A DNA stretch of 64,000 nt from Pandoraea oxalativorans (GCF_000972785.3 NZ_CP011253.3:4278001-4342000); one strand, 5' to 3'; positions 27,306 through 38,362 are shown, numbered from the stretch's first letter. Notes: a model not told the origin generated them from the sequence alone. Numbers and translations: made by a program.

Positions 27306-28096
27306 GCGGCACGAACCCGGCCCCGGCAACCGCCCATTTGTGGCGAGACTGGCCGTATCCGCGCGTCGTCTCGCATCGCGGTGGCGGCAAGCTCGCGCCG
27401 GAGAACACGCTGGCCGCCTTCGAGATGGGCGCATCGCTCGGCCTGCGCATGGTCGAGTTCGACGCCAAACTCTCGGCGGATAACGTCGTCTTCCTGCTTC
27501 ACGACGACACCGTCGATCGCACCAGCGACGGCCACGGCGCGGCGGCGCAGATGACGTACGCCGAGATCGAGAAGCTCGACGCGGGCAGCTGGTTTGGCGC
27601 GGACGGCCGCTTTGCAGGTCAGACGATGCCGACGCTGGCGCAGGTGGCCGAGCGTTGTCAGGCGCTGGGACTCGCGGCGAACGTCGAGATCAAGCCGTGC
27701 CCGGGGCGTGAAGCCGAGACAGGCACGCTGGTGGCGCAGGCCGTCAAGGCGTTGTGGGCGGGTCAGGCCCAGCCGCCGCTGCTCTCGTCATTCTCCTATG
27801 AGGCGCTCGAAGCGGCGGCGACTGCCGTGCCGGAACTGCCGCGCGGCATGCTGTACGAGGCCGTGCCAACGCATTGGCGCGACGATGCCCGCAGTTTGGG
27901 CACCGTCACGCTGCATGCAAGCCATAAGCATCTCGACGGCCCGCAGGTCGCCGAGATCAAAGCCGTCGGGCTGCATATGCTCGTCTACACGGTCAACGAG
28001 CCGGCACGCGCGCGCGAACTGGCCGCGTGGGGCGTGGACGCCATCTGCACCGACCGCATCGACCTGATCGGCGCGGACTTCCTCGCCGACCTCTGA
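27302..28096 (+). CDS. ugpQ: Glycerophosphodiester phosphodiesterase (cytosolic)
   Basis: A 264-residue TIM-barrel phosphodiesterase that hydrolyses imported glycerophosphodiesters to glycerol-3-phosphate and an alcohol. The N-terminal [29 protein letters not shown] contains the catalytic HR and the metal-binding glutamate, and [26 protein letters not shown] carries the second metal/catalytic set with HD. No signal peptide is present, so it is cytoplasmic like E. coli UgpQ. The start overlaps the ugpC stop. A weak hairpin without a T-tract at 28112-28132 follows. Confidence 0.96.
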   Translation: MSGTNPAPATAHLWRDWPYPRVVSHRGGGKLAPENTLAAFEMGASLGLRMVEFDAKLSADNVVFLLHDDTVDRTSDGHGAAAQMTYAEIEKLDAGSWFGADGRFAGQTMPTLAQVAERCQALGLAANVEIKPCPGREAETGTLVAQAVKALWAGQAQPPLLSSFSYEALEAAATAVPELPRGMLYEAVPTHWRDDARSLGTVTLHASHKHLDGPQVAEIKAVGLHMLVYTVNEPARARELAAWGVDAICTDRIDLIGADFLADL

Positions 28097-28365
28097 GCGG
28101 CGATGGGCCGTGGGGGCGTCGCAGACGTCCCCGCGCCTTGCATGCCCGCTCGTTCCCTCGCCCCCTGCCGTCCTCGAAAGCCCCCTCTCGCACGTAATTC
28201 CTATGAAAAACGGCACCCGCCTGCTGCAGCCGTATGGTGGCGGGCGGGGTCGCAAGGCGGCATAATAGGGCGTTCCCCTCGCCCAGCCCATCCAGCGGCC
28301 CGGTGCGCGCGCTGCAATGTCTGCAAAGCCGTGTGCCGGGCTGGACGAATTCAAGCCAAGCCGCC

Positions 28366-28965
28366 ATGCCGTACATCTATCTCGCTTCGCAAAGCCCCCG
28401 CCGTCAGGAACTGCTGCAACAGCTCGGCATTCGTTTCGAGTTGCTGCTGCCCCATGCCGACGAGGACGCCGAAGCACTCGAAGCCGTGCTGCCTGGGGAG
28501 CCGCCCGACGACTATGTGCAGCGCGTCACGCGCGCCAAGGCCGAAGCGGCGGTGGCCCGTCTGGCGCGTGCAGGACTGCCCGGTGCGCCGATCCTGACGG
28601 CCGACACGACCGTCTGTCTCGACGGCACCATCCTCGGCAAGCCCTTCGACGACGCCGACGCCTGCGCCGTACTCGCCCGTCTGTCGGGCACCCGTCACCG
28701 TGTGCTCACCGCCGTGGCGGTCTGTGCCGACGGACAGATCCATCAGGCGGTCAACATCTCGCACGTATGGTTCCGGCCGCTGCGCCGCGAGGAGATCGAG
28801 CGCTACGTCGCCTCGGGAGAACCGAAAGGCAAGGCGGGCGCTTATGGTATTCAGGGAAAGGCCGCCGAGTTTGTGATGCGTATCGACGGCAGCTACTCCG
28901 GCATCATGGGACTGCCGCTTTGCGAAACCGCCGCGCTGCTGCGTCAGGCGGGCGTCGACTTCTAA
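28366..28965 (+). CDS. maf: Maf-family nucleotide pyrophosphatase (YhdE type)
   Basis: A 199-residue house-cleaning enzyme that hydrolyses dTTP/UTP or modified nucleotides to the monophosphate. The start [21 protein letters not shown] contains the SxSPRR motif, [16 protein letters not shown] carries the catalytic aspartate region, and [28 protein letters not shown] is the conserved C-terminal signature of the dTTP-class. The frame is open upstream, but only 28366 gives the family start. rng follows after 41 bp. The maf-rng pair is normally downstream of rlmH in related genomes. Confidence 0.96.
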   Translation: MPYIYLASQSPRRQELLQQLGIRFELLLPHADEDAEALEAVLPGEPPDDYVQRVTRAKAEAAVARLARAGLPGAPILTADTTVCLDGTILGKPFDDADACAVLARLSGTRHRVLTAVAVCADGQIHQAVNISHVWFRPLRREEIERYVASGEPKGKAGAYGIQGKAAEFVMRIDGSYSGIMGLPLCETAALLRQAGVDF

Positions 28966-29006
28966 CGCTACCTGGCCCCACGCATTTCGAGTCTGGTCGA
29001 CACTTT

Positions 29007-30476
29007 ATGAACGAAGACATTCTGGTCAATATCACGCCACAGGAAACCCGTGTGGCGCTTATGCAGCTCGGCGCCGTGCAGGAACTGCACATCGAGCGCA
29101 CGCTCTCGCGCGGTCTGGTCGGCAACATCTATCTGGGCAAGGTGGTGCGCGTGCTCCCGGGCATGCAGTCGGCCTTCATCGATATCGGCCTGGAGCGCGC
29201 GGCGTTCCTGCATGTGGCCGACATCTGGCATCCGCGCGCCAATAACGACACGTCCGTGCCGCATCCGCAGCCGCCCATCGAGAAGACGGTTTTCGAAGGG
29301 CAGACGCTGATGGTGCAGGTCATCAAGGACCCGATCGGCACCAAGGGCGCGCGCCTGTCGACGCAAATCAGCATCGCCGGACGCACGCTCGTCTATCTGC
29401 CCCAGGAGCTCCATATCGGCATTTCGCAGCGTATCGAGAGCGAAGCCGAGCGCGAGGCGCTGCGCAGCAAGATTCAGGCGCTCGTACCGGACGACGAGAA
29501 AGGCGGCTTCATCGTGCGCACCATTGCGGAAGATGCGGCCGACGCCGAACTCGCCAACGACATCGCCTATCTGCGCAAGTCATGGCAGACGATTGGCGAG
29601 CAGAGCACGCGTGTGCCCGCCCCTGCGCTGCTGTATCAGGATCTGAATCTGGCCCAGCGCGTGCTGCGCGACTTCGTGCATGAAGAGACGGGCAAGATCC
29701 TCGTCGACTCGCGCGAGACGTATCAGAAGCTGGCCGAGTTTGCGGCGGTCTACACGCCGGCGGTGCTCGGCAAGCTCACGCACTACACGGGCGAGCGTCC
29801 GCTGTTCGATCTGTACAACGTCGAGACGGAAATCGAGCGCGCCTTGTCGCGTCGCGTCGATCTGAAGTCCGGCGGCTATCTGATGATCGACCAGACCGAA
29901 GCGATGACGACCATCGACGTGAACACCGGCGGCTACGTCGGTGCGCGCAACTTCGACGACACGATCTTCAAGACCAATCTGGAAGCGGCGCTGATGATTG
30001 CGCGCCAGTTGCGGCTGCGTAATCTGGGCGGCATCATCATCATCGACTTCATCGACATGGAAAGCGCCGACCATCGCGATTCCGTGCTCGCGGAGCTGAA
30101 GAAGGCGCTCGCACGCGACCGCACGCGCATCACGGTGAACGGCTTCTCGCAACTGGGGCTGGTGGAGATGACCCGCAAGCGCACCCGCGAATCGCTCGCG
30201 CACGTGCTGTGCGAGCCGTGTGCGGTGTGTCAGGGCAAGGGGCAGGTCAAGACGCCGCGCACGGTGTGCTACGACATCCTGCGCGAGATTCTGCGCGAGT
30301 CGCGCCAGTTCAATCCGCGCGAGTTCCGTCTGATCGCGTCGCAGGAAGTCGTCGATCTGTTCCTCGAAGAAGAATCGCAGCACCTAGCGATGCTGATCGA
30401 CTTCATCGGCAAGCCGATCTCGCTGCAAGTGGAATCGTCGTTCCATCAGGAGCAGTACGACATCATTCTGATGTAA
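29007..30476 (+). CDS. rng: Ribonuclease G
   Basis: A 489-residue endoribonuclease that matures 16S rRNA 5' ends and degrades mRNAs. An S1 domain covers about residues 36-130. The catalytic region has the metal-binding aspartates in TTIDVNTGGYVG and IIIIDFIDM, and the zinc-link cysteines appear as CEPCAVCQGKG. The length matches RNase G, not the much longer RNase E. The N-terminus MNEDILVNITPQETRVAL is typical. It is cotranscribed with maf and ends the housekeeping cluster. Confidence 0.97.
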   Translation: MNEDILVNITPQETRVALMQLGAVQELHIERTLSRGLVGNIYLGKVVRVLPGMQSAFIDIGLERAAFLHVADIWHPRANNDTSVPHPQPPIEKTVFEGQTLMVQVIKDPIGTKGARLSTQISIAGRTLVYLPQELHIGISQRIESEAEREALRSKIQALVPDDEKGGFIVRTIAEDAADAELANDIAYLRKSWQTIGEQSTRVPAPALLYQDLNLAQRVLRDFVHEETGKILVDSRETYQKLAEFAAVYTPAVLGKLTHYTGERPLFDLYNVETEIERALSRRVDLKSGGYLMIDQTEAMTTIDVNTGGYVGARNFDDTIFKTNLEAALMIARQLRLRNLGGIIIIDFIDMESADHRDSVLAELKKALARDRTRITVNGFSQLGLVEMTRKRTRESLAHVLCEPCAVCQGKGQVKTPRTVCYDILREILRESRQFNPREFRLIASQEVVDLFLEEESQHLAMLIDFIGKPISLQVESSFHQEQYDIILM

Positions 30477-30673
30477 CCCGGCGGCACCCACGGCACCGGG
30501 CGCGTTCACGCTCCCGGTGCGCACCAGCACCGTCCTTGGGCACCCACCCCTCTCGCAGCGCCCCGCGTTCCTCGCTTGTCACCGTCCCCGATGCACCACG
30601 ACCGGTCATGATCGCCACATGGCCCGGTTCTTGCGTTTAAGCGTTTAATTAAAACGATGAAAGGGGCAAACGA

Positions 30674-31711
30674 ATGGCGAATCCGAAAGCAATCGTCGAC
30701 CTGACCCACGCGGTGAGGAAGTTGGCTGTCAGCAAGATCGGGGACATCAACGAGATCAACCGGGAGACGACATTTCTCGCACTAAACGCGTTGATCGAAG
30801 CCGCTCGCGCAGGCAACGCGGGCAAGGGCTTTGCCGTGGTGGCCAATCAGGTCAAGCACGTTTCGAAGCGTATTGGCGAGGTCACCGATTCGCTCAACAA
30901 GGAACTGAGCGGTTCGCTCAAGGAACTCACCGAACTCGGCGATCTCATGATCGAGCGCATGGGCGGACACGCAGGCCAACGCTGTGCCGATCTCGCGCTC
31001 AACATGATCGACGTCATCGACCGCAACCTGTATGAGCGATCGTGCGATGTGCGGTGGTGGGCCACGGACTCTGCCGTCGTGGCTTGCCTGACCGACCCGC
31101 ATCCCGAGACATGTGCGCATGCGTCCGCGCGCCTCGGTGTCATATTGGATAGCTACACCGTGTACAAGGACCTCTGGGTCGTGGATGCGCAGGGGATCGT
31201 CGTGGCGAACGGTCGTCGCTCGACCTATCCCGCGATCGGCAGCGATGTGTCGGACGCGAGTTGGTTCAAAGCCGCGCTCAAAACGCGCAGCGGCGCCGAT
31301 TACGTCGCCAGCGACGTCCAGACGCTGGCGCACCTCCAGCACGCACAGGTGGCCACGTATTCGACCGCCATCCGGGAGCACGGCTTGCCGGACGGCCGCG
31401 TGCTGGGCGCCCTGGTCATTTTTTTCGACTGGGCGCCACAAGCGGAAGCGGTCGTCAAAGGCGTTCGTCTCAATGAAGACGAATGGGCGCGCACGCGCTG
31501 CATGATCGTGGACGCCTCGTTCCGTGTGATTGCCCGTTCCGACGGGAAAGGCGTGCTCGGCGAGACCTTCGCGCTGCGCACCGACGGCGCGTCGACCGGC
31601 TTCTACACCGACGTGGTCAATCGCACGACGATCGCGTTCGCCGCGACGCCGGGCTACGAAACGTACAAGGGCCTGGGATGGTACGGCGTCGTCAGGCAAC
31701 AGCACGTGTGA
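30674..31711 (+). CDS. Soluble MCP-like protein with N-terminal signalling tip and C-terminal Cache-like sensor
   Basis: A 345-residue protein with reversed chemoreceptor order. Residues about 21-75 ([31 protein letters not shown]) are the conserved hairpin tip of methyl-accepting chemotaxis proteins that binds CheA/CheW. Residues about 100-345 resemble a Cache/PDC-type sensor fold, with [37 protein letters not shown] and a matching second repeat. I see no transmembrane helix, so it should be cytosolic. The signalling part is far shorter than a full MCP and has no visible methylation helices. AAGGGG precedes the ATG. No che gene is adjacent. It may titrate or modulate a chemosensory complex; that is inference. 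Confidence 0.82.
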   Translation: MANPKAIVDLTHAVRKLAVSKIGDINEINRETTFLALNALIEAARAGNAGKGFAVVANQVKHVSKRIGEVTDSLNKELSGSLKELTELGDLMIERMGGHAGQRCADLALNMIDVIDRNLYERSCDVRWWATDSAVVACLTDPHPETCAHASARLGVILDSYTVYKDLWVVDAQGIVVANGRRSTYPAIGSDVSDASWFKAALKTRSGADYVASDVQTLAHLQHAQVATYSTAIREHGLPDGRVLGALVIFFDWAPQAEAVVKGVRLNEDEWARTRCMIVDASFRVIARSDGKGVLGETFALRTDGASTGFYTDVVNRTTIAFAATPGYETYKGLGWYGVVRQQHV

Positions 31712-31811
31712 GTTTCTGTGCATGTCGGGGCGGGATCGCCTGCACGCTCGGGTAACCGCAATACAATACGAGACCGTTCCGATTTCGTCGCGCCCGAAGC
31801 GCGCCCCGGCC

Positions 31812-33065
31812 ATGCCTTACTCCAACTACGACAATCTGGCAGCATCGAGCGAGGCGCTCGACAAGCACGTCGTCGCACGCCATTCCACCTGGGTCAGTAT
31901 CTGGGTCAACGTCGTGCTGACGACGGCGCAGATCGTCATCGGCGTTTTCGCACGGTCACAGGCGTTGATCGCCGACGGCATTCACTCCCTCTCCGACATC
32001 GTCTCCGACTTTGTGGTGCTCGCCGCCGCACGCGGCAGTGCCCGAGCGCCGGACGCCGACCACCCCTACGGCCACAGTCGCTACGAAAATGCGGCATCGC
32101 TCTTTCTCGGTGTGATTCTGCTGGTCGTCGGCGCGGGAATGTTGTGGCGCGGCATCGAGCGACTATTGCATCCGGACGAAATCCCCGAGGTCCACACTGT
32201 CGCGCTGGTCGTCGCGGTGTTTGTACTCGTCAGCAAGGAAGGACTCTTTCGCTACATGCTGCGTGCGGCGCAACGCGTGCGTTCCGCGATGCTGGTGGCG
32301 AATGCGTGGCACGCACGCTCGGACGCACTCTCCTCGCTCGTCGTCGCCTGCGGCATTCTGGGCAATCTGGCGGGCTATCGTATCCTCGACCCGCTCGCCG
32401 CCGCACTCGTGGGGCTGATGATCGGCCGCACCGGCTGGAAGTTCGGCTGGAACGCACTGCAGGACCTCATCGATCGCGGTGTGGACGACGCCACCACCGT
32501 CGCCATTCGCCAACGGCTGCTCGACACCCCCGGCGTGCGCGCCATCGATAGGTTGCGCACGCGCCGCATGGGCGACGAGATCGTCGTCGACGTCCACATT
32601 CTTGTCGACGCGCGCCTGTCCGTGTCCGAAGGGCACTACATCGCAGAACAGGCGCGTGCCGCTGTCATGAACGAGTCGCAGATTCTCGACGTGCTGGTGC
32701 ACGTCGACCCCGAGAGCGACGCGAAGGGTACCGCGCTGCAACAGTGGCCCGCACGGGCCGTCGTCGTTGGGGCCGCCGAATTGCTATGTCGGGCGAACGC
32801 GCTCGCGTTGCACGACGTCAAGCTGCATTACCTCAACAACGGTCTGGAAGCCGATGTCATCGTCGAAGGACTGCGCGAGGCGGGGCTGAGCGACGCCGGC
32901 GGCATGGAGGCGGCCTCACAGACCGTTGCCGATGCCTTGACCGCGCGCTTCGCGTCGCTGGGGTTGCGGTACGTTCGCGTGCTTGGGGTGACGGGGGAAA
33001 CGGCGGGGATGTCGGGGATGCAGGGCATCTCCGGCGATGCCGAGCGTACCGAGACCTCGATGTAA
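31812..33065 (+). CDS. Cation diffusion facilitator family transporter
   Basis: A 417-residue inner-membrane metal/proton antiporter that exports divalent cations such as Zn, Fe or Mn. The metal sites appear as ALIADGIHSLSDIVSDF and WHARSDALSS, with ADHPYGHSRYENAASLFLG at the end of the second helix. About six helices occupy residues 25-215, followed by the cytoplasmic ferredoxin-like domain. The C-terminal part is long, with a second globular stretch (about 310-400) beyond the usual domain. The frame runs upstream to 31530, but MPYSNYDNLAAS gives the normal N-terminus. Metal specificity cannot be settled from sequence. Confidence 0.93.
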   Translation: MPYSNYDNLAASSEALDKHVVARHSTWVSIWVNVVLTTAQIVIGVFARSQALIADGIHSLSDIVSDFVVLAAARGSARAPDADHPYGHSRYENAASLFLGVILLVVGAGMLWRGIERLLHPDEIPEVHTVALVVAVFVLVSKEGLFRYMLRAAQRVRSAMLVANAWHARSDALSSLVVACGILGNLAGYRILDPLAAALVGLMIGRTGWKFGWNALQDLIDRGVDDATTVAIRQRLLDTPGVRAIDRLRTRRMGDEIVVDVHILVDARLSVSEGHYIAEQARAAVMNESQILDVLVHVDPESDAKGTALQQWPARAVVVGAAELLCRANALALHDVKLHYLNNGLEADVIVEGLREAGLSDAGGMEAASQTVADALTARFASLGLRYVRVLGVTGETAGMSGMQGISGDAERTETSM

Positions 33066-33190
33066 GCCGTCAAATAGATCGGCCGCCGCATCTTGCATCG
33101 TCGACTGACGAGAAGGCCACGGCGGCCGTCGCCGATCAGTGGCATGAGCGTGCCAACAGGATCAGCGATGAGACGACTTCGACGTCCCGC

Positions 33191-33739
33191 TCAAGCCTCG
33201 TGCTCGTAGTCCGAGAACAGCATGCCCTGCTTGTCCTTGTCCGAGACGATCGGCGTGATGCCGTCGAGCGGCCAGGGAATCGCCAGCGTCGGATCGTCCC
33301 AGCGGATGCAGCGCTCGAACTGCGGTGCCCAGTAGTCCGTGGTCTTGTAGAGCACTTCGGCCGTCTCCGAGGTCACCACGAACCCGTGGGCGAAGCCCGC
33401 CGGCACCCACAGCTGCTTCTTGTTTTCCGCGCTCAGCACTTGCGCAACCCACTTGCCGAACGTCGGTGAACCCTCGCGGATATCGACGGCAACATCGTAA
33501 ATTTCCCCGCGCAGTACACGCACCAGCTTGCCCTGCGGCTGAGTGACCTGATAGTGCAGCCCACGCAAGACACCGCGCGCGGAGAACGATTGGTTGTCCT
33601 GCACGAACGTCAGCGTCTCGCCGAGCGCATCGTTGAAGTTGCGCTGGTTGAAGCTTTCGAAGAAATAACCGCGCGAGTCGCCGAACACTTTGGGCTCGAT
33701 CACGCGCACGGCCGGAATGGCAGTAGGGGCCACTTGCAT
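33191..33739 (-). CDS. rfbC: dTDP-4-dehydrorhamnose 3,5-epimerase
   Basis: A 182-residue cupin enzyme, third step of dTDP-L-rhamnose synthesis for O-antigen or other surface glycans. Conserved segments are RVIEPKVFGDSRGYFFESFN, QDNQSFSARGVLRGLHYQ with the catalytic histidine, GEIYDVAVDIREGSPTFGKW and the PAGFAHGFVV motif. It is the last gene of rfbB-rfbA-rfbC on the minus strand, 41 bp after rfbA. No rfbD (the final reductase) follows; the plus-strand CDF gene begins on the other side. Confidence 0.97.
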   Translation of the reverse strand: MQVAPTAIPAVRVIEPKVFGDSRGYFFESFNQRNFNDALGETLTFVQDNQSFSARGVLRGLHYQVTQPQGKLVRVLRGEIYDVAVDIREGSPTFGKWVAQVLSAENKKQLWVPAGFAHGFVVTSETAEVLYKTTDYWAPQFERCIRWDDPTLAIPWPLDGITPIVSDKDKQGMLFSDYEHEA

Positions 33740-33780
33740 ATTGGAGTACCGGTAAGAATCAATAACGGGGAAGCGCGTGC

Positions 33781-34668
33781 TCAGAACACCCGCTCACGCA
33801 GCATCGAGAGGAGATACTGACCGTAACCCGTCTTTGCCAGCGGTTGCGCCAGTTTTTCTATCGCAGCGGCGTCGATCCATCCGCTCCGGTACGCAATCTC
33901 TTCCGGGCAGGCGACCTTCAGGCCCTGTCGCGACTCGATCGTCTGAATGAACGTGCTCGCTTCGAGCATCGACTCGTGCGTGCCCGTATCCAGCCACGCG
34001 TAGCCGCGGCCCATGATCTGGACATTGAGCTTGCCGCGCTTCAGATACTCGTTATTGACGTCGGTGATTTCCAGCTCGCCACGCGCCGACGGCTTGATCG
34101 AGCGCGCGATATCGATGACGTTGTTGTCGCAGAAGTACAAGCCGGTCACGGCGTAGCGCGACTTCGGCTCCTTCGGCTTTTCCACCAGTTCGATGGCCTT
34201 GCCGCTATCGTCGAACGTCACCACGCCGTAGCGCTCCGGATCGTGTACCGGATAGGCGAACACCGAAGCCCCATCCTTCTGGGCATTCGCCGCCTGCAAC
34301 AGCCCGGCGAAATCGTGCCCGTAGAACAGATTGTCGCCCAGCACCAGCGCGCACGGATCGTTACCGATAAAGTCCGCGCCGATCAGGAACGCTTGCGCGA
34401 GACCGTCCGGCGACGGTTGCACGGCGTATTGCAGATTCAGGCCCCACTGACTGCCGTCGCCGAGCAGTTGCTCGAAGCGCGGCGTGTCCTGCGGCGTCGA
34501 GATGATCAGCACATCCCGAATACCCGCGAGCATCAGCGTCGTGAGCGGGTAATAAATCATCGGCTTGTCGTAGACCGGCAACAGCTGCTTGGAGATGGCC
34601 AGCGTTGCCGGGTACAGGCGGGTGCCGGAGCCGCCAGCAAGAATGATGCCTTTACGTTGGGTACTCAT
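33781..34668 (-). CDS. rfbA: Glucose-1-phosphate thymidylyltransferase
   Basis: A 295-residue enzyme that makes dTDP-glucose from dTTP and glucose-1-phosphate. The nucleotide loop [36 protein letters not shown] opens the protein, and [11 protein letters not shown] carries the metal-binding aspartate. The open frame extends 58 codons upstream, into the rfbB coding region, but [13 protein letters not shown] at 34668 is the family start. It follows the rfbB stop by 7 bp, so the pair is translationally close. Confidence 0.97.
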   Translation of the reverse strand: MSTQRKGIILAGGSGTRLYPATLAISKQLLPVYDKPMIYYPLTTLMLAGIRDVLIISTPQDTPRFEQLLGDGSQWGLNLQYAVQPSPDGLAQAFLIGADFIGNDPCALVLGDNLFYGHDFAGLLQAANAQKDGASVFAYPVHDPERYGVVTFDDSGKAIELVEKPKEPKSRYAVTGLYFCDNNVIDIARSIKPSARGELEITDVNNEYLKRGKLNVQIMGRGYAWLDTGTHESMLEASTFIQTIESRQGLKVACPEEIAYRSGWIDAAAIEKLAQPLAKTGYGQYLLSMLRERVF

Positions 34669-34675
34669 ACGTGCC

Positions 34676-35740
34676 TCAGTTCTTCTTTTGATAATGCGTT
34701 TCGATCCAGCGCTGGTACTCGCCCGAGAGCACCTGACGCACCCATTCGCCGTTGGCCAGATACCACTGCACCGTCTTGCGCATGCCGGTCTCGAACGTTT
34801 GCGCCGGACGCCAGCCCAGTTCGCGCTCAAGCTTGCGGGCATCGATGGCGTAACGGCGATCGTGTCCCGGACGATCCGTCACAAACGTGATCTGATCGAC
34901 GTACGACTTGCCGTCCGCGCGCGGCGACAACTCGTCGAGCAACGTGCACAGATGCTTCACGACCGACAAGTTGTTCTGCTCGTTCCAGCCGCTCACGTTG
35001 TAGACCTCGCCCAGGACGCCCTTGGCAAGCACTTCGCGAATGGCTGAGCAATGGTCGCCAACGTACAGCCAGTCGCGCACGTTGCTGCCGTCGCCATAGA
35101 TCGGCAGCGGCTTGCCGGCGAGCGCATTGGCGATCACCAGCGGAATCAGCTTCTCGGGGAACTGGTACGGACCGTAGTTGTTCGAGCAGTTGGTCGTGAG
35201 GACCGGCATGCCATACGTGTGGTGATACGCACGCACCAGGTGATCGGACCCCGCCTTCGACGCCGAATACGGGCTGTTCGGGGCGTAGGGCGTGGTCTCG
35301 GTGAACGCCGGATCCGTCGGGCTCAGCGAACCGTAGACCTCGTCCGTCGACACGTGCAGGAATCGGAAGTTATCGCGCGCTTCGCCTTCGAGCGAACCCC
35401 AATAGGCGCGGGCGGCTTCGAGCATCGTGAAGGTGCCGACGATGTTCGTCTGGACGAAATCGCCCGGACCGTGAATGGAGCGATCGACGTGGCTTTCGGC
35501 TGCGAAGTGCAGCACGGCACGCGGACGGTGTTCGGCGTACAGCTTGTCGAGCGCTGCGCGATCGCAGATGTCGACCTGCGCGAAGTGGTGACGCGGGTCG
35601 CGTTCGAGACTCGCCAGATTCGCCAGATTGCCCGCGTAGGTGAGCTTGTCGATCGTCACGACCGGTTCATCGTATTGCGCGAGCCAGTCGAGAACGAAGT
35701 TTGCGCCGATAAATCCGGCGCCGCCAGTCACGAAGATCAT
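34676..35740 (-). CDS. rfbB: dTDP-glucose 4,6-dehydratase
   Basis: A 354-residue extended SDR enzyme, second step of dTDP-rhamnose synthesis, forming dTDP-4-keto-6-deoxyglucose. The NAD motif is [19 protein letters not shown], followed by [21 protein letters not shown] and the catalytic tyrosine in [22 protein letters not shown]. It heads rfbBAC. The gene upstream on the same strand is an AhpD-like protein 28 bp away, so the transcript may begin further upstream. The rfbB start lacks a strong ribosome site. Confidence 0.97.
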   Translation of the reverse strand: MIFVTGGAGFIGANFVLDWLAQYDEPVVTIDKLTYAGNLANLASLERDPRHHFAQVDICDRAALDKLYAEHRPRAVLHFAAESHVDRSIHGPGDFVQTNIVGTFTMLEAARAYWGSLEGEARDNFRFLHVSTDEVYGSLSPTDPAFTETTPYAPNSPYSASKAGSDHLVRAYHHTYGMPVLTTNCSNNYGPYQFPEKLIPLVIANALAGKPLPIYGDGSNVRDWLYVGDHCSAIREVLAKGVLGEVYNVSGWNEQNNLSVVKHLCTLLDELSPRADGKSYVDQITFVTDRPGHDRRYAIDARKLERELGWRPAQTFETGMRKTVQWYLANGEWVRQVLSGEYQRWIETHYQKKN

Positions 35741-35768
35741 AGGTATCGAAGTTTTGTGAGAAGTAGGT

Positions 35769-36353
35769 TTAACGGATGCGAGGCATGCGCCCCATCAGGA
35801 AGAATTCGTCATTAGGCCGCATCGAAATGGCGTTAGCGATCCGATTGGACATGCCGAAGAACGCCGTAATGGACGCGATGTCCCAGATATCCTCGTCGTT
35901 CAGTCCGTAGCGCCGCAGCGTGGCGTAGTCCTCGTCGCACACTTCGTGCGAGCGCTCGCAGACCTTCATCGCGTACGCCAGAATCGCCTTCTGACGCTCG
36001 GTCAGGTCCGCCTTCAGATAGTTCACGGCTACCTGATCGGCCAGCAACGGCTGCTTTTCGTAGATGCGCACCAGCGCGCCATGCGCGACCACACAATACA
36101 GACATTGATTCGCCGAACTGGTTGCGACCACGATCATCTCGCGTTCGCCCTGACTCAGATTGCCGTCCTTGAGCATCAAGGCATCGTGATACGCGAAAAA
36201 TGCGCGAAATTCGTCGGGACGGTGCGCGAGCGTGAGAAAGACGTTGGGGATGAAGCCCGCCTTTTCTTGGACCGCGTCGATGCGCGCGCGAATATCGTCC
36301 GGCAACGCGGCGAGGTCCGGCACGGGAAAGCGACTGATCGGCGGCTGGCTCAT
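35769..36353 (-). CDS. Peroxidase-related (AhpD-like) carboxymuconolactone decarboxylase-fold protein
   Basis: A 194-residue all-helical protein of the uncharacterised peroxidase-related group. The redox pair CLYCVVAHG (CxxC followed by histidine, about residue 90) matches the AhpD-type active site, and the helix [14 protein letters not shown] before it is conserved. It probably reduces peroxides or handles thiol relay; the partner is unknown. Two ATGs are adjacent. The second, at 36353, is chosen because AGGAG then lies at 6-base spacing rather than 3. rfbB starts 28 bp after the stop. The rfb association may be incidental. Confidence 0.88.
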   Translation of the reverse strand: MSQPPISRFPVPDLAALPDDIRARIDAVQEKAGFIPNVFLTLAHRPDEFRAFFAYHDALMLKDGNLSQGEREMIVVATSSANQCLYCVVAHGALVRIYEKQPLLADQVAVNYLKADLTERQKAILAYAMKVCERSHEVCDEDYATLRRYGLNDEDIWDIASITAFFGMSNRIANAISMRPNDEFFLMGRMPRIR

Positions 36354-36450
36354 CATAGTCTCCTCAAAGCCTCAAATGCAGGGGTATGCGGTATGCGGCA
36401 TGACGTTCCGGCACCCACAGCACACGCGGCACCGGCAGGCGTTCCCGTTA

Positions 36451-38199
36451 TCACGCTTGCTGCTGTGCGTACTGAATGCGGTGCAAATGGGCGTAGAGGC
36501 CATTATGCGCCACGAGCGCCTGGTGAGATCCCTGCTCCACGATGCGGCCATGTTCGAGCACGACGATACGGTCGGCCCGTTCGATGGTCGACAGACGGTG
36601 CGCGATCACCAGCGTGGTACGGCCTTCCATCAACACTTCGAGCGCCGCCTGCACATGACGCTCGGACTCCGAGTCCAGCGCCGACGTCGCTTCGTCCAGA
36701 ATCAGGATCGGCGCGTCCTTGTAGATCGCACGGGCAATCGCCAGACGCTGACGCTGGCCGCCCGACAGGCGCATGCCGTTGTCGCCCACCAGCGTGTTCA
36801 CGCCATCGGGCATGGCAGCGACCGCATCGGCCAGATTGGCAGCACGCAGGGCTGCTTGCACGCGCTCGGCGTCGACTTCCTGACCGTAGGCGACGTTCGC
36901 GGCGATGGTGTCGTTGAACAGCACGACGTCCTGACTCACGAACGCAATCTGACGGCGCAGATCGGCCAGACGCAGATCGTTGAGCGCAATGTCGTCGAGC
37001 AGAATGCGCCCGCCGGTCGGATCGAAGAAGCGCGGCACCAGATTGACCATCGTCGTCTTGCCGCTACCCGAAGGGCCGACCAGCGCCACCATCTCGCCCG
37101 GCGCGACCTCCAGAGAAATCTTGTCGAGCGTCGGGCGCTCGCTCGCGCCGTAGTTGAAACTCACCTGATCGAACGTCACACGGCCCTTCGCGCGTTCGAG
37201 CGTGCGCTCGCCGCCGGCCGGCTCGACTTCGACGTCCATCACTTCGAAGATCAGCTCGGCGGCCGTCACGCCGCGTTGCAGCGGCTGGTTGACGTCCATC
37301 AGATGCTTGAGCGGGGACACAACCAGCAGGAGGGCGGTGACGAACGCCGTGAAACCGCCCACGGTCATCTCGCCCGATGACGACTCGATCATCGCGACGG
37401 TAATCACGATAGCCAGCGCCAGCGAGGCCAGTGCCTGTGTGACCGGCTGGGCGAGCCCGCCCGAGACCGTCACGCGCATGGCGTAGCCGCGCAGCTTGCT
37501 GGTCATCTTGTCGAAACGGTTCTTCTCGTACTCTTCGCCGTTGTGGATCTTCACGACCTTGTAGCCACCCACCGCCTCTTCCACCACATACGACAACGCG
37601 TTGGTCAGCGTCTGCTGCTCGCGATTGAGACGGCGCAGGCGGCGGTTGATCTTGCCCACCAGCCAGCCGATCAGCGGCAGAATGACGGCGACGACCAGCG
37701 TCAGACGCCAGTTCAGGTAGAACAGATACCCCAGCAGGCCGATGACGGTCAGCGAATCGCGCACGAGCGTGATCAGCACCGTAGTGAGCACACCGAGCAC
37801 CTGATTGACTTCGTAGACGATCGCGTTGATGAGCGTGCTGGTCGTCTCGCGCTGGTAGTAGGCGGCCGGGGCGTGCAGCAGACGCTCGAACATCTTCACG
37901 CGCAGGTCGAGCAGCACGCGGTTCGAGACCCACGACAGCATATAGTTGGCCGAATACTGCGCCAGCCCCCGGATCACGGCCAGGCCGATCACGGCAGCCG
38001 GGACGTACCAGAGCTTCCACGGATCGCCCCCGGAGAACCCCTTGTCGAGCACCGGCTTGAGGACTGCCGGGATGGCCGCTTCGGTGGCCGCCACCAGCGC
38101 CATGGCGAGTACGGCCAGCAGGCCCATGTGCCAATATGGCTGGAGATAGCCCAGCAGACGTCGCAGAATCGGTCCGGTGGGCTTGTGCGGTGCGCTCAT
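36451..38199 (-). CDS. msbA: Lipid A ABC exporter, ATPase/permease
   Basis: A 582-residue half-transporter, the same length as E. coli MsbA, that flips lipid A-core across the inner membrane. Six helices occupy about residues 20-310. The ATPase domain has Walker [13 protein letters not shown], signature [33 protein letters not shown], and the H-loop VIAHRLSTI. The frame is open to 38364, but the Met of [23 protein letters not shown] at 38199 fits the family. It is divergent from recQ. A GT2 glycosyltransferase lies after recQ, in line with an LPS-related neighbourhood. Confidence 0.95.
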   Translation of the reverse strand: MSAPHKPTGPILRRLLGYLQPYWHMGLLAVLAMALVAATEAAIPAVLKPVLDKGFSGGDPWKLWYVPAAVIGLAVIRGLAQYSANYMLSWVSNRVLLDLRVKMFERLLHAPAAYYQRETTSTLINAIVYEVNQVLGVLTTVLITLVRDSLTVIGLLGYLFYLNWRLTLVVAVILPLIGWLVGKINRRLRRLNREQQTLTNALSYVVEEAVGGYKVVKIHNGEEYEKNRFDKMTSKLRGYAMRVTVSGGLAQPVTQALASLALAIVITVAMIESSSGEMTVGGFTAFVTALLLVVSPLKHLMDVNQPLQRGVTAAELIFEVMDVEVEPAGGERTLERAKGRVTFDQVSFNYGASERPTLDKISLEVAPGEMVALVGPSGSGKTTMVNLVPRFFDPTGGRILLDDIALNDLRLADLRRQIAFVSQDVVLFNDTIAANVAYGQEVDAERVQAALRAANLADAVAAMPDGVNTLVGDNGMRLSGGQRQRLAIARAIYKDAPILILDEATSALDSESERHVQAALEVLMEGRTTLVIAHRLSTIERADRIVVLEHGRIVEQGSHQALVAHNGLYAHLHRIQYAQQQA

Positions 38200-38362
38200 G
38201 TAAGTCGGGGACAGCGGGAAAACCGCTATTCTAACGTACCGGGCGGTCCCGTCGGGACGTGTCCGAAGCGGACTCGGACCACGCCTCAAAAATCGCTTCA
38301 ACGCCGGATTTCCGGGGCTGTTGGCACGCCGGACGCCGGGTGGAACCGGTATACTCCGGCGC

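Noticed and set aside
28112..28132. Hairpin after ugpQ considered as the operon terminator
   Set aside because: The stem is reasonable but no T-tract follows, so intrinsic termination is not supported.
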